Positions 41,754-47,297 of a stretch of 47,297 nucleotides of DNA are shown piece by piece. Origin of the DNA: Desulfocicer vacuolatum DSM 3385 (GTDB taxonomy: Bacteria; Desulfobacterota; Desulfobacteria; Desulfobacterales; Desulfobacteraceae). Position 1 is the first letter of the stretch. Each line of letters begins with the position of its first letter. Below the pieces are notes generated by a model. It was not told the DNA's origin. It made no database searches and was given only the letters and a program-made list of their open reading frames with translations. The position numbers were made by a program, and so were the translations under genes. The DNA is taken from NCBI RefSeq assembly GCF_900176365.1, contig NZ_FWXY01000029.1, forward strand, positions 1 through 47,297. Direction: 5' to 3'.

Positions 41754-42941
41754 ATGAAATCAGGACCCTTGACACATTTGAAAATTCTCGATTTTTCCAC
41801 ACTTTTACCGGGACCATACGCAAGTCTGGTCCTCACCGACCTTGGGGCAGATACCTTGAGAATCGTATCTGGATCACGGCCGGATATCGCGACAATGATG
41901 CCCCCATTTCTTAACGGCACCGATATTTCGGCAAATGCCGCCTGGCTGGGACGGGGAAAACGATCCATTACTCTTAATCTTAAGAAAAAAAAGGCTGTGA
42001 CGATTATAAAGAAGCTCATTGCCGAGTACGATATTCTTTTGGAACAGTTCAGACCGGGTGTGATGCAACGATTGGGGCTGGGATATGAAGATCTTAAAAC
42101 AATCAATCCCGGGCTTATTTATTGTTCCCTCACCGGTTACGGCCAGGATGGCCCCTATGCCCAAAAAGCCGGGCATGACATTAATTATCTTGCCCGCTCG
42201 GGGCTGATGTCCTACTCCGGGACAAAGAGCCATGGGCCTGTGCTCACCGGCATGCAAATTGCCGACATGGCAGCAGGTTCAAACAATACAATCATCGCCA
42301 TACTTGCCGCAGTGCTCCATCGAAATTATACAGGCAAGGGGCAATACATTGATATATCCATGAGGGATGGGGTTGTGCCGTTCAACGGTATGGCAGCAGC
42401 TGCGGCCCTGGTGGATGACGGCCTTCATCCTGTAAGGGAAGAAGACGTTTTAAACGGTGGCAGTCTGTATGATTTTTACGAAACAAAGGATAATGAATAC
42501 TTAAGTTTTGGAGGACTTGAACCGCAGTTTTTTAAAGCCTTTTGCAACGCCATCGGATATCCCGAATTTATTAAAGGCGGGGTGATACCCGATGATATTG
42601 AACAGGTGAAATTACGAATTAAAAAAAAGATAAAAACAAAAACCAGGAAAGAATGGGAAGATGTGTTTAAACAGGTGGATGCCTGTGTGGAACCGGTGTT
42701 GACACTTAGCGAAACCTTGAATTCTCCAGATATCTTAAAAAGAGGGGTGGTGGTTGATGTGGCACTGCCGGAGGGGGGAACCGTTCGTCAGTTAGGAACC
42801 CCCATGCTGTTTTCCGGAACCCCCATACACTATGCCAAAGCCGGGCAGCCCGCAGGTACGGACAACAAAAACGTCCTTCTGGAATTGGGCTATACAAAAG
42901 AGGCCATTGAAAACTTTAAGGATTCAGGAATTTTTAACTAA
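41754..42941 (+). CDS. Alpha-methylacyl-CoA racemase-like enzyme (class III CoA-transferase fold)
   Basis: 395 residues. GHDINYLARSG with His141 and QIADMAAG with Asp171 match, in sequence and 30-residue spacing, the catalytic His/Asp pair of alpha-methylacyl-CoA racemase (H126/D156 in the mycobacterial MCR). NGGSLYDFYETKDNEYLSFG and GLEPQFFKAFCNAIGYPEF also follow the racemase pattern rather than that of formyl- or benzylsuccinate CoA-transferases. It would interconvert R and S epimers at the 2-methyl carbon so that the acyl-CoA dehydrogenase can act. A class III CoA-transferase function cannot be fully excluded. AGAAGAG lies just upstream. Confidence 0.82.
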   Translation: MKSGPLTHLKILDFSTLLPGPYASLVLTDLGADTLRIVSGSRPDIATMMPPFLNGTDISANAAWLGRGKRSITLNLKKKKAVTIIKKLIAEYDILLEQFRPGVMQRLGLGYEDLKTINPGLIYCSLTGYGQDGPYAQKAGHDINYLARSGLMSYSGTKSHGPVLTGMQIADMAAGSNNTIIAILAAVLHRNYTGKGQYIDISMRDGVVPFNGMAAAAALVDDGLHPVREEDVLNGGSLYDFYETKDNEYLSFGGLEPQFFKAFCNAIGYPEFIKGGVIPDDIEQVKLRIKKKIKTKTRKEWEDVFKQVDACVEPVLTLSETLNSPDILKRGVVVDVALPEGGTVRQLGTPMLFSGTPIHYAKAGQPAGTDNKNVLLELGYTKEAIENFKDSGIFN

Positions 42942-42965
42942 AAAATGAGTTAAAGAGAAGATCGT

Positions 42966-43246
42966 TATAACTGGCCATGGTCAGATCATATTGGGATTTG
43001 ACCTGCCCACAACGAATATTGAAAATGGTATTATACCGCCGCCCCCCCGACGGGCAATGGGCCCGGACCGGAACTGTAGACAGCTCAATTGTCCGGTTCC
43101 TATTGCCCGTCGGGGGGGCGCTCTGCCTTAGCTTGCCTTGGAGGCTGCATTGTATATAACTGCCATGGGCAGACCTTGTTCTGAACTCGGTCTGGCCACA
43201 ACGAAGATTGAAATACATCCCTGATTTGCGGAGTATTTCATATAAA
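42966..43246. repeat. Mosaic intergenic repeat R5 with large palindrome
   Basis: The most complete copy. It runs TTATAACTGGCCATGGTCAG, then CTGCCCACAACGAATATTG, ATGGTATTATACC and the GC-rich palindrome with perfect 19-base arms (43040-43058 and 43102-43120). TATATAACTGCCATGGGCAG follows, and last comes an inverted end, GATTTGCGGAGTATTTCATATAA. It separates the racemase gene from the SDR gene. Confidence 0.82.
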
Positions 43247-43285
43247 AACATTACCCATAATTCATGGGTAAAAGGAAATATATAA

Positions 43286-44053
43286 ATGGATATTAAAGGA
43301 TGTACAGCAGTTGTCACCGGAGGAGCTTCCGGTCTTGGAGAAGCGTGTGTTCGTGACTTATCAGCCAAAGGGGCAAAGGTTGCCATTTTTGATTTTGATG
43401 AAACAATGGGGCAAAAAGCAATCGGGGAATCGGGGGATTCGGTTATTTTCTGCAAGACCGATGTTTCCGATGAAAACAGTGTTAAAATGGCCATTGAAAA
43501 GACCATTCAAGCTTTTGGAAACATCCATTTCGCCATTAACTGCGCCGGCATCGGCACCCCTGGCAAAGTACTTTCCAGAAAAGGCCCCATGCCCCTGGAG
43601 CTGTTTAATAAAGTTCTCCAGGTAAATCTTGTGGGCACAATGAATGTGCTTCGTCTTACAGCGGAAAAAATGATGGACAATGCCCCCAATGAAGACGGTG
43701 AAAAAGGGGTGATTATTAATACCGCATCCATTGCCGCCTTTGAAGGACAGATCGGACAGGCAGCTTACAGTGCTTCCAAAGGCGGCATTGTGGGAATGAC
43801 GCTTCCCATTGCCCGGGAGTTTGCTTCTTATGGAATCCGGGTTATGACCATTGCACCGGGATTATTTGAAACACCCATGCTGGCAGGACTTCCCCAAGAG
43901 GCAAAAAAGTCAATCATTGCCAACATTCCTTTTCCCAAGCGCCTGGCCAGGCCATCGGAATTTGCCCTTATGGTGAAACATATTATTGAAAATCCCATTC
44001 TAAACGGTGAAACCATCCGGTTGGATTCATGTATTCGACTGGCCATTAAGTAA
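43286..44053 (+). CDS. Short-chain dehydrogenase, 3-hydroxyacyl-CoA dehydrogenase type 2-like
   Basis: 255 residues, a standard SDR: NAD-binding TGGASGLG (residues 11-18), NCAG near 85-88, and catalytic Ser148, Tyr161 and Lys165 (YSASK). The segments GKVLSRKGPMPLELFNKVLQ and PFPKRLARPSEFALMVKHI resemble HSD17B10/2-methyl-3-hydroxybutyryl-CoA dehydrogenases, so it likely oxidises a 3-hydroxyacyl-CoA in this pathway. The matching enoyl-CoA hydratase is not in the window. AAAGGAAA precedes the ATG. Repeat R5 separates it from the racemase gene, so co-transcription is likely but not certain. Confidence 0.87.
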   Translation: MDIKGCTAVVTGGASGLGEACVRDLSAKGAKVAIFDFDETMGQKAIGESGDSVIFCKTDVSDENSVKMAIEKTIQAFGNIHFAINCAGIGTPGKVLSRKGPMPLELFNKVLQVNLVGTMNVLRLTAEKMMDNAPNEDGEKGVIINTASIAAFEGQIGQAAYSASKGGIVGMTLPIAREFASYGIRVMTIAPGLFETPMLAGLPQEAKKSIIANIPFPKRLARPSEFALMVKHIIENPILNGETIRLDSCIRLAIK

Positions 44054-44073
44054 TTGCAAGGGGGGACAATAGA

Positions 44074-44130
44074 TTACCCAACGCCTGGGGGAATCTCGTC
44101 ACAACCCCATTTATTCCAATAAGCGGAATG
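44074..44130 (-). pseudogene. Fragment of a second GH108 endolysin
   Basis: The minus strand reads HSAYWNKWGCDEIPPGVG followed by a stop, closely matching HSGYWSKCCCDEVPPGV of the intact endolysin at 45403-46146. DNA similarity spans about 50 bases on the shared segment. It is a decayed relic. Confidence 0.7.
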
Positions 44131-44199
44131 GCTGTCTGAGCAAGGAGCATTCAACTATAATATCTGTCAAAGAACAGTGGTCAAAAATTCGGGGTGGGG

Positions 44200-44222
44200 G
44201 CTGGGGGATTAAAACCCCCGGC
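44200..44222 (-). terminator. Hairpin downstream of the MazF-like gene
   Basis: GCTGGGGG and CCCCCGGC form a 7-8 bp GC-rich stem around ATTAAAA, 17 bases beyond the toxin stop. On the minus strand no clean U-run follows at once, so termination is only plausible. Confidence 0.45.
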
Positions 44223-44238
44223 TACCCGATTAGCTTCA

Positions 44239-44568
44239 TCAGTATGCAAAAAGCTCTTGTAAACAATCACAAACTTTAATTTGGGCCGTCTTTGAAATAA
44301 CTCCCAACTTTTTTACTAATCTTGATTTATCTACAGCTCTTATCTGATCCAACAATATCAATCCTTTTTTACCTTGGAACGTACACTGAATTCTTGTGGG
44401 GAAATTGAAGCCTCTTGAAGTCATTGGAGCAACAATAGCTGTTTTTAATGAAGACATTTCATTCGGTGAAATTACAATACAGGGTCTTTTTTTCTTTATT
44501 TCGTGACCTTTTGTCGGATTCAATTGAACCAACCATATGTCGAATCTGCTGATTGACTGATTCACCAT
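44239..44568 (-). CDS. mazF: MazF/PemK-type toxin (mRNA endoribonuclease)
   Basis: 109 residues from ATG 44568, which has GAGG eight bases upstream and lies inside the end of the antitoxin gene. SRFDIWLVQLNPTKGHEIKK, RPCIVISPNE, IVAPMTSRGFNFPTR and GLILLDQIRAVDKSRL are the conserved blocks of MazF/PemK toxins, with the usual Arg and Thr/Ser active-site residues. Such toxins cut mRNA at short sequences when the antitoxin is degraded. The seven-base overlap with the antitoxin gene is typical of a coupled toxin-antitoxin operon. Confidence 0.9.
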   Translation of the reverse strand: MVNQSISRFDIWLVQLNPTKGHEIKKKRPCIVISPNEMSSLKTAIVAPMTSRGFNFPTRIQCTFQGKKGLILLDQIRAVDKSRLVKKLGVISKTAQIKVCDCLQELFAY

Positions 44569-44816
44569 TCCCAATCCTCATCTTCAACCAGATAAGCATC
44601 CAGCCACTCTTGATCCAGTTCCTCTTCTTTTTCGGTTTTAAGAAATTTTTCAAATTGTTTTTGCCAACCCTGTCTATGTTTTCTGACGGGCTTTATTAAC
44701 AGGCCTTCATCAAGCACCTTAAATTCCAGTTCTTTTTCGTCAAGTTGCGCTTGTTCGATGATCGCTTTCGGAATTCGTACTCCTTGCGAGTTTCCAATTC
44801 TAATTAATGTTGTCAT
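44562..44816 (-). CDS. mazE: MazE-like antitoxin (AbrB/SpoVT fold)
   Basis: 84 residues. An N-terminal swapped-hairpin DNA-binding domain (TLIRIGNSQGVRIPKAIIEQ) is followed by an acidic, aromatic tail (KEEELDQEWLDAYLVEDEDW) expected to wrap the toxin. AAGGGG lies seven bases before the start. It is first in the mazEF transcript; its own promoter and a palindromic operator lie upstream at 44838-44878. Confidence 0.9.
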   Translation of the reverse strand: MTTLIRIGNSQGVRIPKAIIEQAQLDEKELEFKVLDEGLLIKPVRKHRQGWQKQFEKFLKTEKEEELDQEWLDAYLVEDEDWEW

Positions 44817-44837
44817 AATAATCCCCTTGTTTTGATC

Positions 44838-44878
44838 ATTGTAATTACAATATAATCACGCAAGGGTTTTCTTGTCAA
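44838..44878 (-). promoter_or_regulatory. mazEF promoter and operator
   Basis: On the minus strand TTGACA (44878-44873), 17 bases, then TTATAT (44855-44850). A perfect 14-bp palindrome ATTGTAATTACAAT (44838-44851) overlaps the -10 end, the usual location for autorepression by the MazE-MazF complex. Confidence 0.75.
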
Positions 44879-44908
44879 ATCAAAATTGTGGTTTTATTCT
44901 TGTCAATG

Positions 44909-44951
44909 GTCACGAAAAATTGAGCCATTTATAGTCATCAAAAATGAGCCA
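44909..44951. mobile_element. IS21-like end relic
   Basis: Two imperfect direct repeats, GTCACGAAAAATTGAGCCA (44909-44927) and GTCATCAAAAATGAGCCA (44934-44951), separated by six bases. Multiple TGGCTCAtTTTT-type direct repeats near the end are typical of IS21-family elements. No transposase gene or second end is visible, so it is a remnant. Confidence 0.5.
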
Positions 44952-44958
44952 CACCAAT

Positions 44959-45399
44959 TCATTTTAAAAAATAGAGAACCATACCGATGACCAGGAGAAC
45001 GGCATCCATAATAAGGGCATTCACTTTAAGGGCTTGCAAAGGTAGACTGGGCGACTTCTAACTGGTCAAGATAGGCCTTTGTCGGCTTCTCCATCCAGGG
45101 GGCGATTGCCATGAACTTCCATGAAACGACAGATTTCTGTTTGTCTTGTGTCTGTCTGACGCGTTGCAGGCGGTTTTGTTCTTCAATTTCTGCAAGTCAT
45201 CCCGGCTCATGCGATACGCATCCAGCATCAGGAAATATGCTTCCACTTCGGTGAATGCATCCAGGTCTGTGCGTATTTTAGACAAGCTATCCTGTACATC
45301 GGGGTATACCTGAAAATCTTCCAGACTGGTTGCAAAAATAATTTCATCAGAAGCTTGCGTGCTGGCAGCGTTGACCCAATGAACTTTCCTGAAACCCAT
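44959..45399 (-). pseudogene. Patatin-like protein remnant (C-terminal part, frameshifted)
   Basis: The first readable part (45399 to about 45185) gives FATSLEDFQVYPDVQDSLSK and TDLDAFTEVEAYFLMLDAY, resembling the C-terminal half of patatin-like phospholipases. The reading then shifts frame: EIEEQNRLQRVRQTQDK...WKFMAIAPWMEKPTKAYLDQ continues in a second frame to a stop. A short hydrophobic NALIMDAVLLVIGMVLYFLK follows in a third frame. At least two frameshifts and loss of the catalytic N-terminal half make it non-functional. Its truncated start touches the end of the endolysin gene and its end touches the IS21-like relic. Confidence 0.55.
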
Positions 45400-45402
45400 G
45401 GG

Positions 45403-46146
45403 TCAGGCCAGCAGGCCCAGCGCCCGGTAGGTGTTGCGGCCGGCTATTCCGTCAGGTTCCAGCCCGTTTGCCTGTTGCCAGGCTTTCAACACGGCCTCGG
45501 TGTCACTGCCGAACTTTCCATCCACCTGGATTTTCAGAGCCTCTTGAAGTTTGCGTACCCAAGACCCACGGGAACCTTTTTTGACAATTGTGTAATCAAC
45601 CGATGGCGCAATGGCCCCAATGACCTGACTGCTTCCTCCGGCCATGGCGATGGCTGTGGCGCGAACACCATGAACACGGCGTTCCCACCCCTTTCCAAAT
45701 GTGGACCAGGTGGAAAGATTACGCAGAAAGCTCAGGCGGCGGTCGCACATGAGGTCGATGACCTGGAGGGGATCGTGTTCTTTGACCCTGGCAAGGGTTT
45801 TAGGACCGATACCACCATCCTGCTTGGCACCGACTGCTGCCTGCAACCATTTAGCACCTCGCCCCGGTCCGGAATTCACGGCAGAGTCAAAGAGAGCGTA
45901 ATCAACACCTGGGGGAACCTCATCACAACAACACTTGCTCCAGTAACCGGAATGGTAAATGTGTTCCAGCTCCTCGTCTGTGATGTTTCGCAGATCGTCC
46001 TTATTCTTATCTTTGCCAAAGTAACGTTGATAGGTGGCCAGGGTGACCCCTTTCATGGTTGCACCGCCTGGGTCCTTGGGATGATCCGCCCATCCGCCTT
46101 CGTGGACCAAAACATGGGCGAGTGACTTTTTGAAGTTTTTCTTCAT
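45403..46146 (-). CDS. GH108 family endolysin/muramidase with C-terminal peptidoglycan-binding domain
   Basis: About 247 residues from ATG 46146, which follows a GGGGG run seven bases upstream. HEGGWADHPKDPGGATMKGV holds the catalytic glutamate (Glu16) of glycoside hydrolase family 108. The core continues through GVDYALFDSAVNSGPGRGAK and GIGPKTLARV. The last ~70 residues (VKKGSRGSWVRKLQEALKIQ, then VDGKFGSDTEAVLKAWQQ) are a peptidoglycan-binding domain. Such enzymes cut cell-wall glycan and are typical of phages or gene-transfer particles. No holin, spanin or other phage gene is nearby, so it is an isolated morsel. No signal peptide is seen. Confidence 0.88.
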   Translation of the reverse strand: MKKNFKKSLAHVLVHEGGWADHPKDPGGATMKGVTLATYQRYFGKDKNKDDLRNITDEELEHIYHSGYWSKCCCDEVPPGVDYALFDSAVNSGPGRGAKWLQAAVGAKQDGGIGPKTLARVKEHDPLQVIDLMCDRRLSFLRNLSTWSTFGKGWERRVHGVRATAIAMAGGSSQVIGAIAPSVDYTIVKKGSRGSWVRKLQEALKIQVDGKFGSDTEAVLKAWQQANGLEPDGIAGRNTYRALGLLA

Positions 46147-46490
46147 TTTTTGCCCCCTTTTGTCGCACAATAACCTCTTTGGTAGGTTTAGTTATTGGTT
46201 AAATTGTTGAGCCTTTAAACGCCGGGTGCCATTCAAAAGAATTCTCTGAATGCCCGGACTTATTGAGAACTTACCATCCCCCTTCCCACCGGAGGTTGCC
46301 CCACTTCGGTGGAATCTCCTTCCTGAACTATCCAAAGCAAAACCCTTATGGCAAAAAATTGGATTTGGCTTCGGTACCGGGCTTCTTGAACAAAGGATTG
46401 AGATCGACCTTACAGGTCGACACAATTCTAAAGGTTCCGAAATTTCATTGTTATTGACTAAATTTCAGAAAGTGTGTATTTATACACATT
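46147..46490. other. Gene-free spacer with hairpins between endolysin and HicAB
   Basis: About 340 bases. Imperfect hairpins occur at 46222-46256 (CCGGG and CATTCA with TGAATG and CCCGG) and near 46289-46315 (CCACCG with CGGTGG). GTTGAGC at 46210-46216 fits the integron core pattern GTTRRRY but without a convincing attC fold. Reading frames on both strands look like chance. The right end carries the hicA promoter. Confidence 0.4.
46454..46488 (+). promoter_or_regulatory. hicAB promoter with palindromic operator
   Basis: TTGACT (46454-46459), 17 bases, then TATTTA (46477-46482). The 16-base near-palindrome TGTGTATTTATACACA (46473-46488) covers the -10 box, a natural site for HicB autorepression. 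The expected transcription start is only about two bases before the hicA ATG. Confidence 0.75.
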
Positions 46491-46679
46491 ATGGATAGCC
46501 GAAAAATCATAAAAATTCTTAAACAAAATGGCTGGTACGAGGTTGCCAAGGTTGGGTCTCATACACAGTTCCGCCATCCAGAAATTAAAGGGCGTGTAAC
46601 AGTTCCACACCCGAAAAAAGACCTACCGAAGGGCACTTTAAAAAGTATCGAACGCCAGTCGGGAATCATATTTAATTGA
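46491..46679 (+). CDS. hicA: HicA-type toxin (mRNA interferase)
   Basis: 62 residues, full length for HicA. It has the dsRNA-binding-like fold motif DSRKIIKILKQNGWYEV and the catalytic-histidine block GSHTQFRHP, then GRVTVPHPKKDLPKGTLKSI. HicA cleaves mRNA when free of HicB. No ribosome-binding site precedes the ATG, and the promoter sits so close that the message may be leaderless. The antitoxin gene follows nine bases after the stop. Confidence 0.93.
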   Translation: MDSRKIIKILKQNGWYEVAKVGSHTQFRHPEIKGRVTVPHPKKDLPKGTLKSIERQSGIIFN

Positions 46680-46688
46680 GGTGATACC

Positions 46689-47105
46689 ATGGCTAATTAT
46701 ATTGCTATTGTCCATAAAGAAACCAATACGGATTTCGGTGTTTCTTTTCCCGATTTTCCAGGTTGCGTAACCGCAGGACAAAACATTGACGAATCCAAAG
46801 ATCTTGCCCAGGAGGTATTAGCCCTCCATATACAGGGCATGATTGAAGACGGAGACAAATTACCAGCGCCCTCGAAACTTGAAAATATAATGGCAAATAA
46901 CGACTACGCCGATGCTGTTGCCTTTCTTGTTGTAACCGTTCCCGATGTAAAGCCACGAACAGTTAGAGTTAATATTACTGTGCCTGAAATGACTCTTCAA
47001 CAAATTGATGCTGCAGCAAAAAAACGAGGAATGTCCAGATCATCATTTCTTGTTCATGTGGCACAAAATGCAATTCAATCGAACCACTCTCAAGCCTCCA
47101 TTTAA
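46689..47105 (+). CDS. hicB: HicB-type antitoxin
   Basis: 138 residues. The N-terminal partially degraded RNase H-like domain (DFGVSFPDFPGCVTAGQNID) is the HicA-inhibiting part. The C-terminal ribbon-helix-helix (RVNITVPEMTLQQIDAAAKK, then RGMSRSSFLVHVAQNAI) should bind the operator. GAGGTGAT stands five bases before the ATG, a much better site than hicA has, which would keep antitoxin in excess. Confidence 0.93.
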   Translation: MANYIAIVHKETNTDFGVSFPDFPGCVTAGQNIDESKDLAQEVLALHIQGMIEDGDKLPAPSKLENIMANNDYADAVAFLVVTVPDVKPRTVRVNITVPEMTLQQIDAAAKKRGMSRSSFLVHVAQNAIQSNHSQASI

Positions 47106-47121
47106 AACCTAATCGCAGGGA

Positions 47122-47211
47122 TCGGATAACGCAAAACTAAGCCGCCGCCGAAAAATGTTTGCAAAGAACCGCTCACGTTCTGGCGGTCGGCTTGAGCGAT
47201 TTGTTGAACCA
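47122..47211 (+). other. Possible integron attC recombination site
   Basis: Located just after hicB. GGATAAC (47124-47130) can serve as the left core and GTTGAAC (near 47204-47210) fits the right core GTTRRRY. Internally, AAGCCG-CCGCC pairs with GGCGG-T-CGGCTT, leaving one extrahelical base, and the AAC and GTT cores align at the ends with unpaired spacers of about nine bases, as in known attC folds. No integrase gene or second clear attC is in the window, so the call is provisional. Confidence 0.5.
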
Positions 47212-47297
47212 AGCCGCTACGCGGCAGAAAAAGCTGAAGTCATGTATACTATGTGGAGTGTTCATACAGAACCACCTCACAACCCTTTTTTCAGGAG
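47212..47297. other. Right-edge sequence with no recognised gene
   Basis: About 85 bases after the possible attC site. AGCCGCTACGCGGCA forms a small hairpin. No complete reading frame is visible before the window ends. Confidence 0.3.

Noticed and set aside
38791-44053. Anaerobic toluene (bbs) operon
   Set aside because: Thiolase/OB-fold, dehydrogenase and SDR fit, but the CoA-transferase-fold protein carries racemase-type His/Asp residues and there is only one such gene; BbsEF needs two subunits and bssABC is absent.
46192-46498. Overlapping frames on both strands before hicA
   Set aside because: They are composed of repeat and hairpin sequence, lack ribosome sites and have unlikely composition; one would also cover the hicA promoter.

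Overview
The window looks like a chromosomal segment of a strictly anaerobic, metabolically versatile deltaproteobacterium (Desulfobacterota), most likely a Desulfobacterales member of the Desulfobacter/Desulfobacula kind. This is an inference. It rests on the 16S rRNA start at the left edge, the gene families (DUF2959 lipoprotein, roughly 1040-residue NAD-glutamate dehydrogenase, ADP-forming acyl-CoA synthetase, TRAP binding protein with a hybrid kinase, SCP-x-type thiolase with an OB-fold partner) and the dense intergenic repeats. No 16S comparison could be run.

Layout. 1-346: 5' end of a leftward rRNA operon with leader and promoter. 347-4547: methyltransferase, ADP-forming acyl-CoA synthetase, DUF503 protein and thioesterase. 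4548-6049: MITE copy A, mosaic repeats and a DUF2959 lipoprotein. 6050-10102: a tesA-ybbA-ybbP-like operon (GDSL esterase plus ABC exporter). 10103-14341: palindromic repeat, PAS-GGDEF cyclase with an unrecognised partner, metallophosphoesterase, cupin and an extended tautomerase. 14342-28726: a nitrogen/amino-acid block with NAD-GDH, a PEP/pyruvate-binding multidomain protein, NADP-GDH, a LuxR regulator, a MetPS-type Na+/amino-acid symporter (including a 33-residue small subunit) and a CPA2 antiporter carrying a PtsN-like domain. 28893-32953: a hybrid histidine kinase translationally coupled to an orphan TRAP-type binding protein, bracketed by two MITE copies. 33551-35920: an AT-rich U32 peptidase. 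36120-44053: a sigma-54 activator (CBS-PAS-PAS-AAA-Fis), then repeated putative activator sites, a -24/-12 promoter, a truncated acyl-CoA ligase, and genes for thiolase, OB-fold protein, acyl-CoA dehydrogenase, alpha-methylacyl-CoA racemase and SDR. Together these look like a regulated beta-oxidation pathway for methyl-branched acyl-CoAs. 44054-47297: an accessory junk zone with a MazEF pair, an IS21-like end relic, a frameshifted patatin-like relic, a GH108 endolysin plus a fragment of a second one, a HicAB pair and a plausible integron attC site.

The most unusual content is non-coding. Four copies of a 167-184 bp non-autonomous element (MITE) have 12-bp terminal inverted repeats, 7-8 bp target duplications and a nearly self-complementary interior. 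A separate mosaic of hairpin modules recurs in at least eight intergenic spaces. A third two-copy family frames the sigma-54 locus. The best candidate for an undescribed functional unit is the sigma-54-controlled branched-acyl-CoA cluster with its activator sites; next is the orphan TRAP binding protein/hybrid kinase pair.
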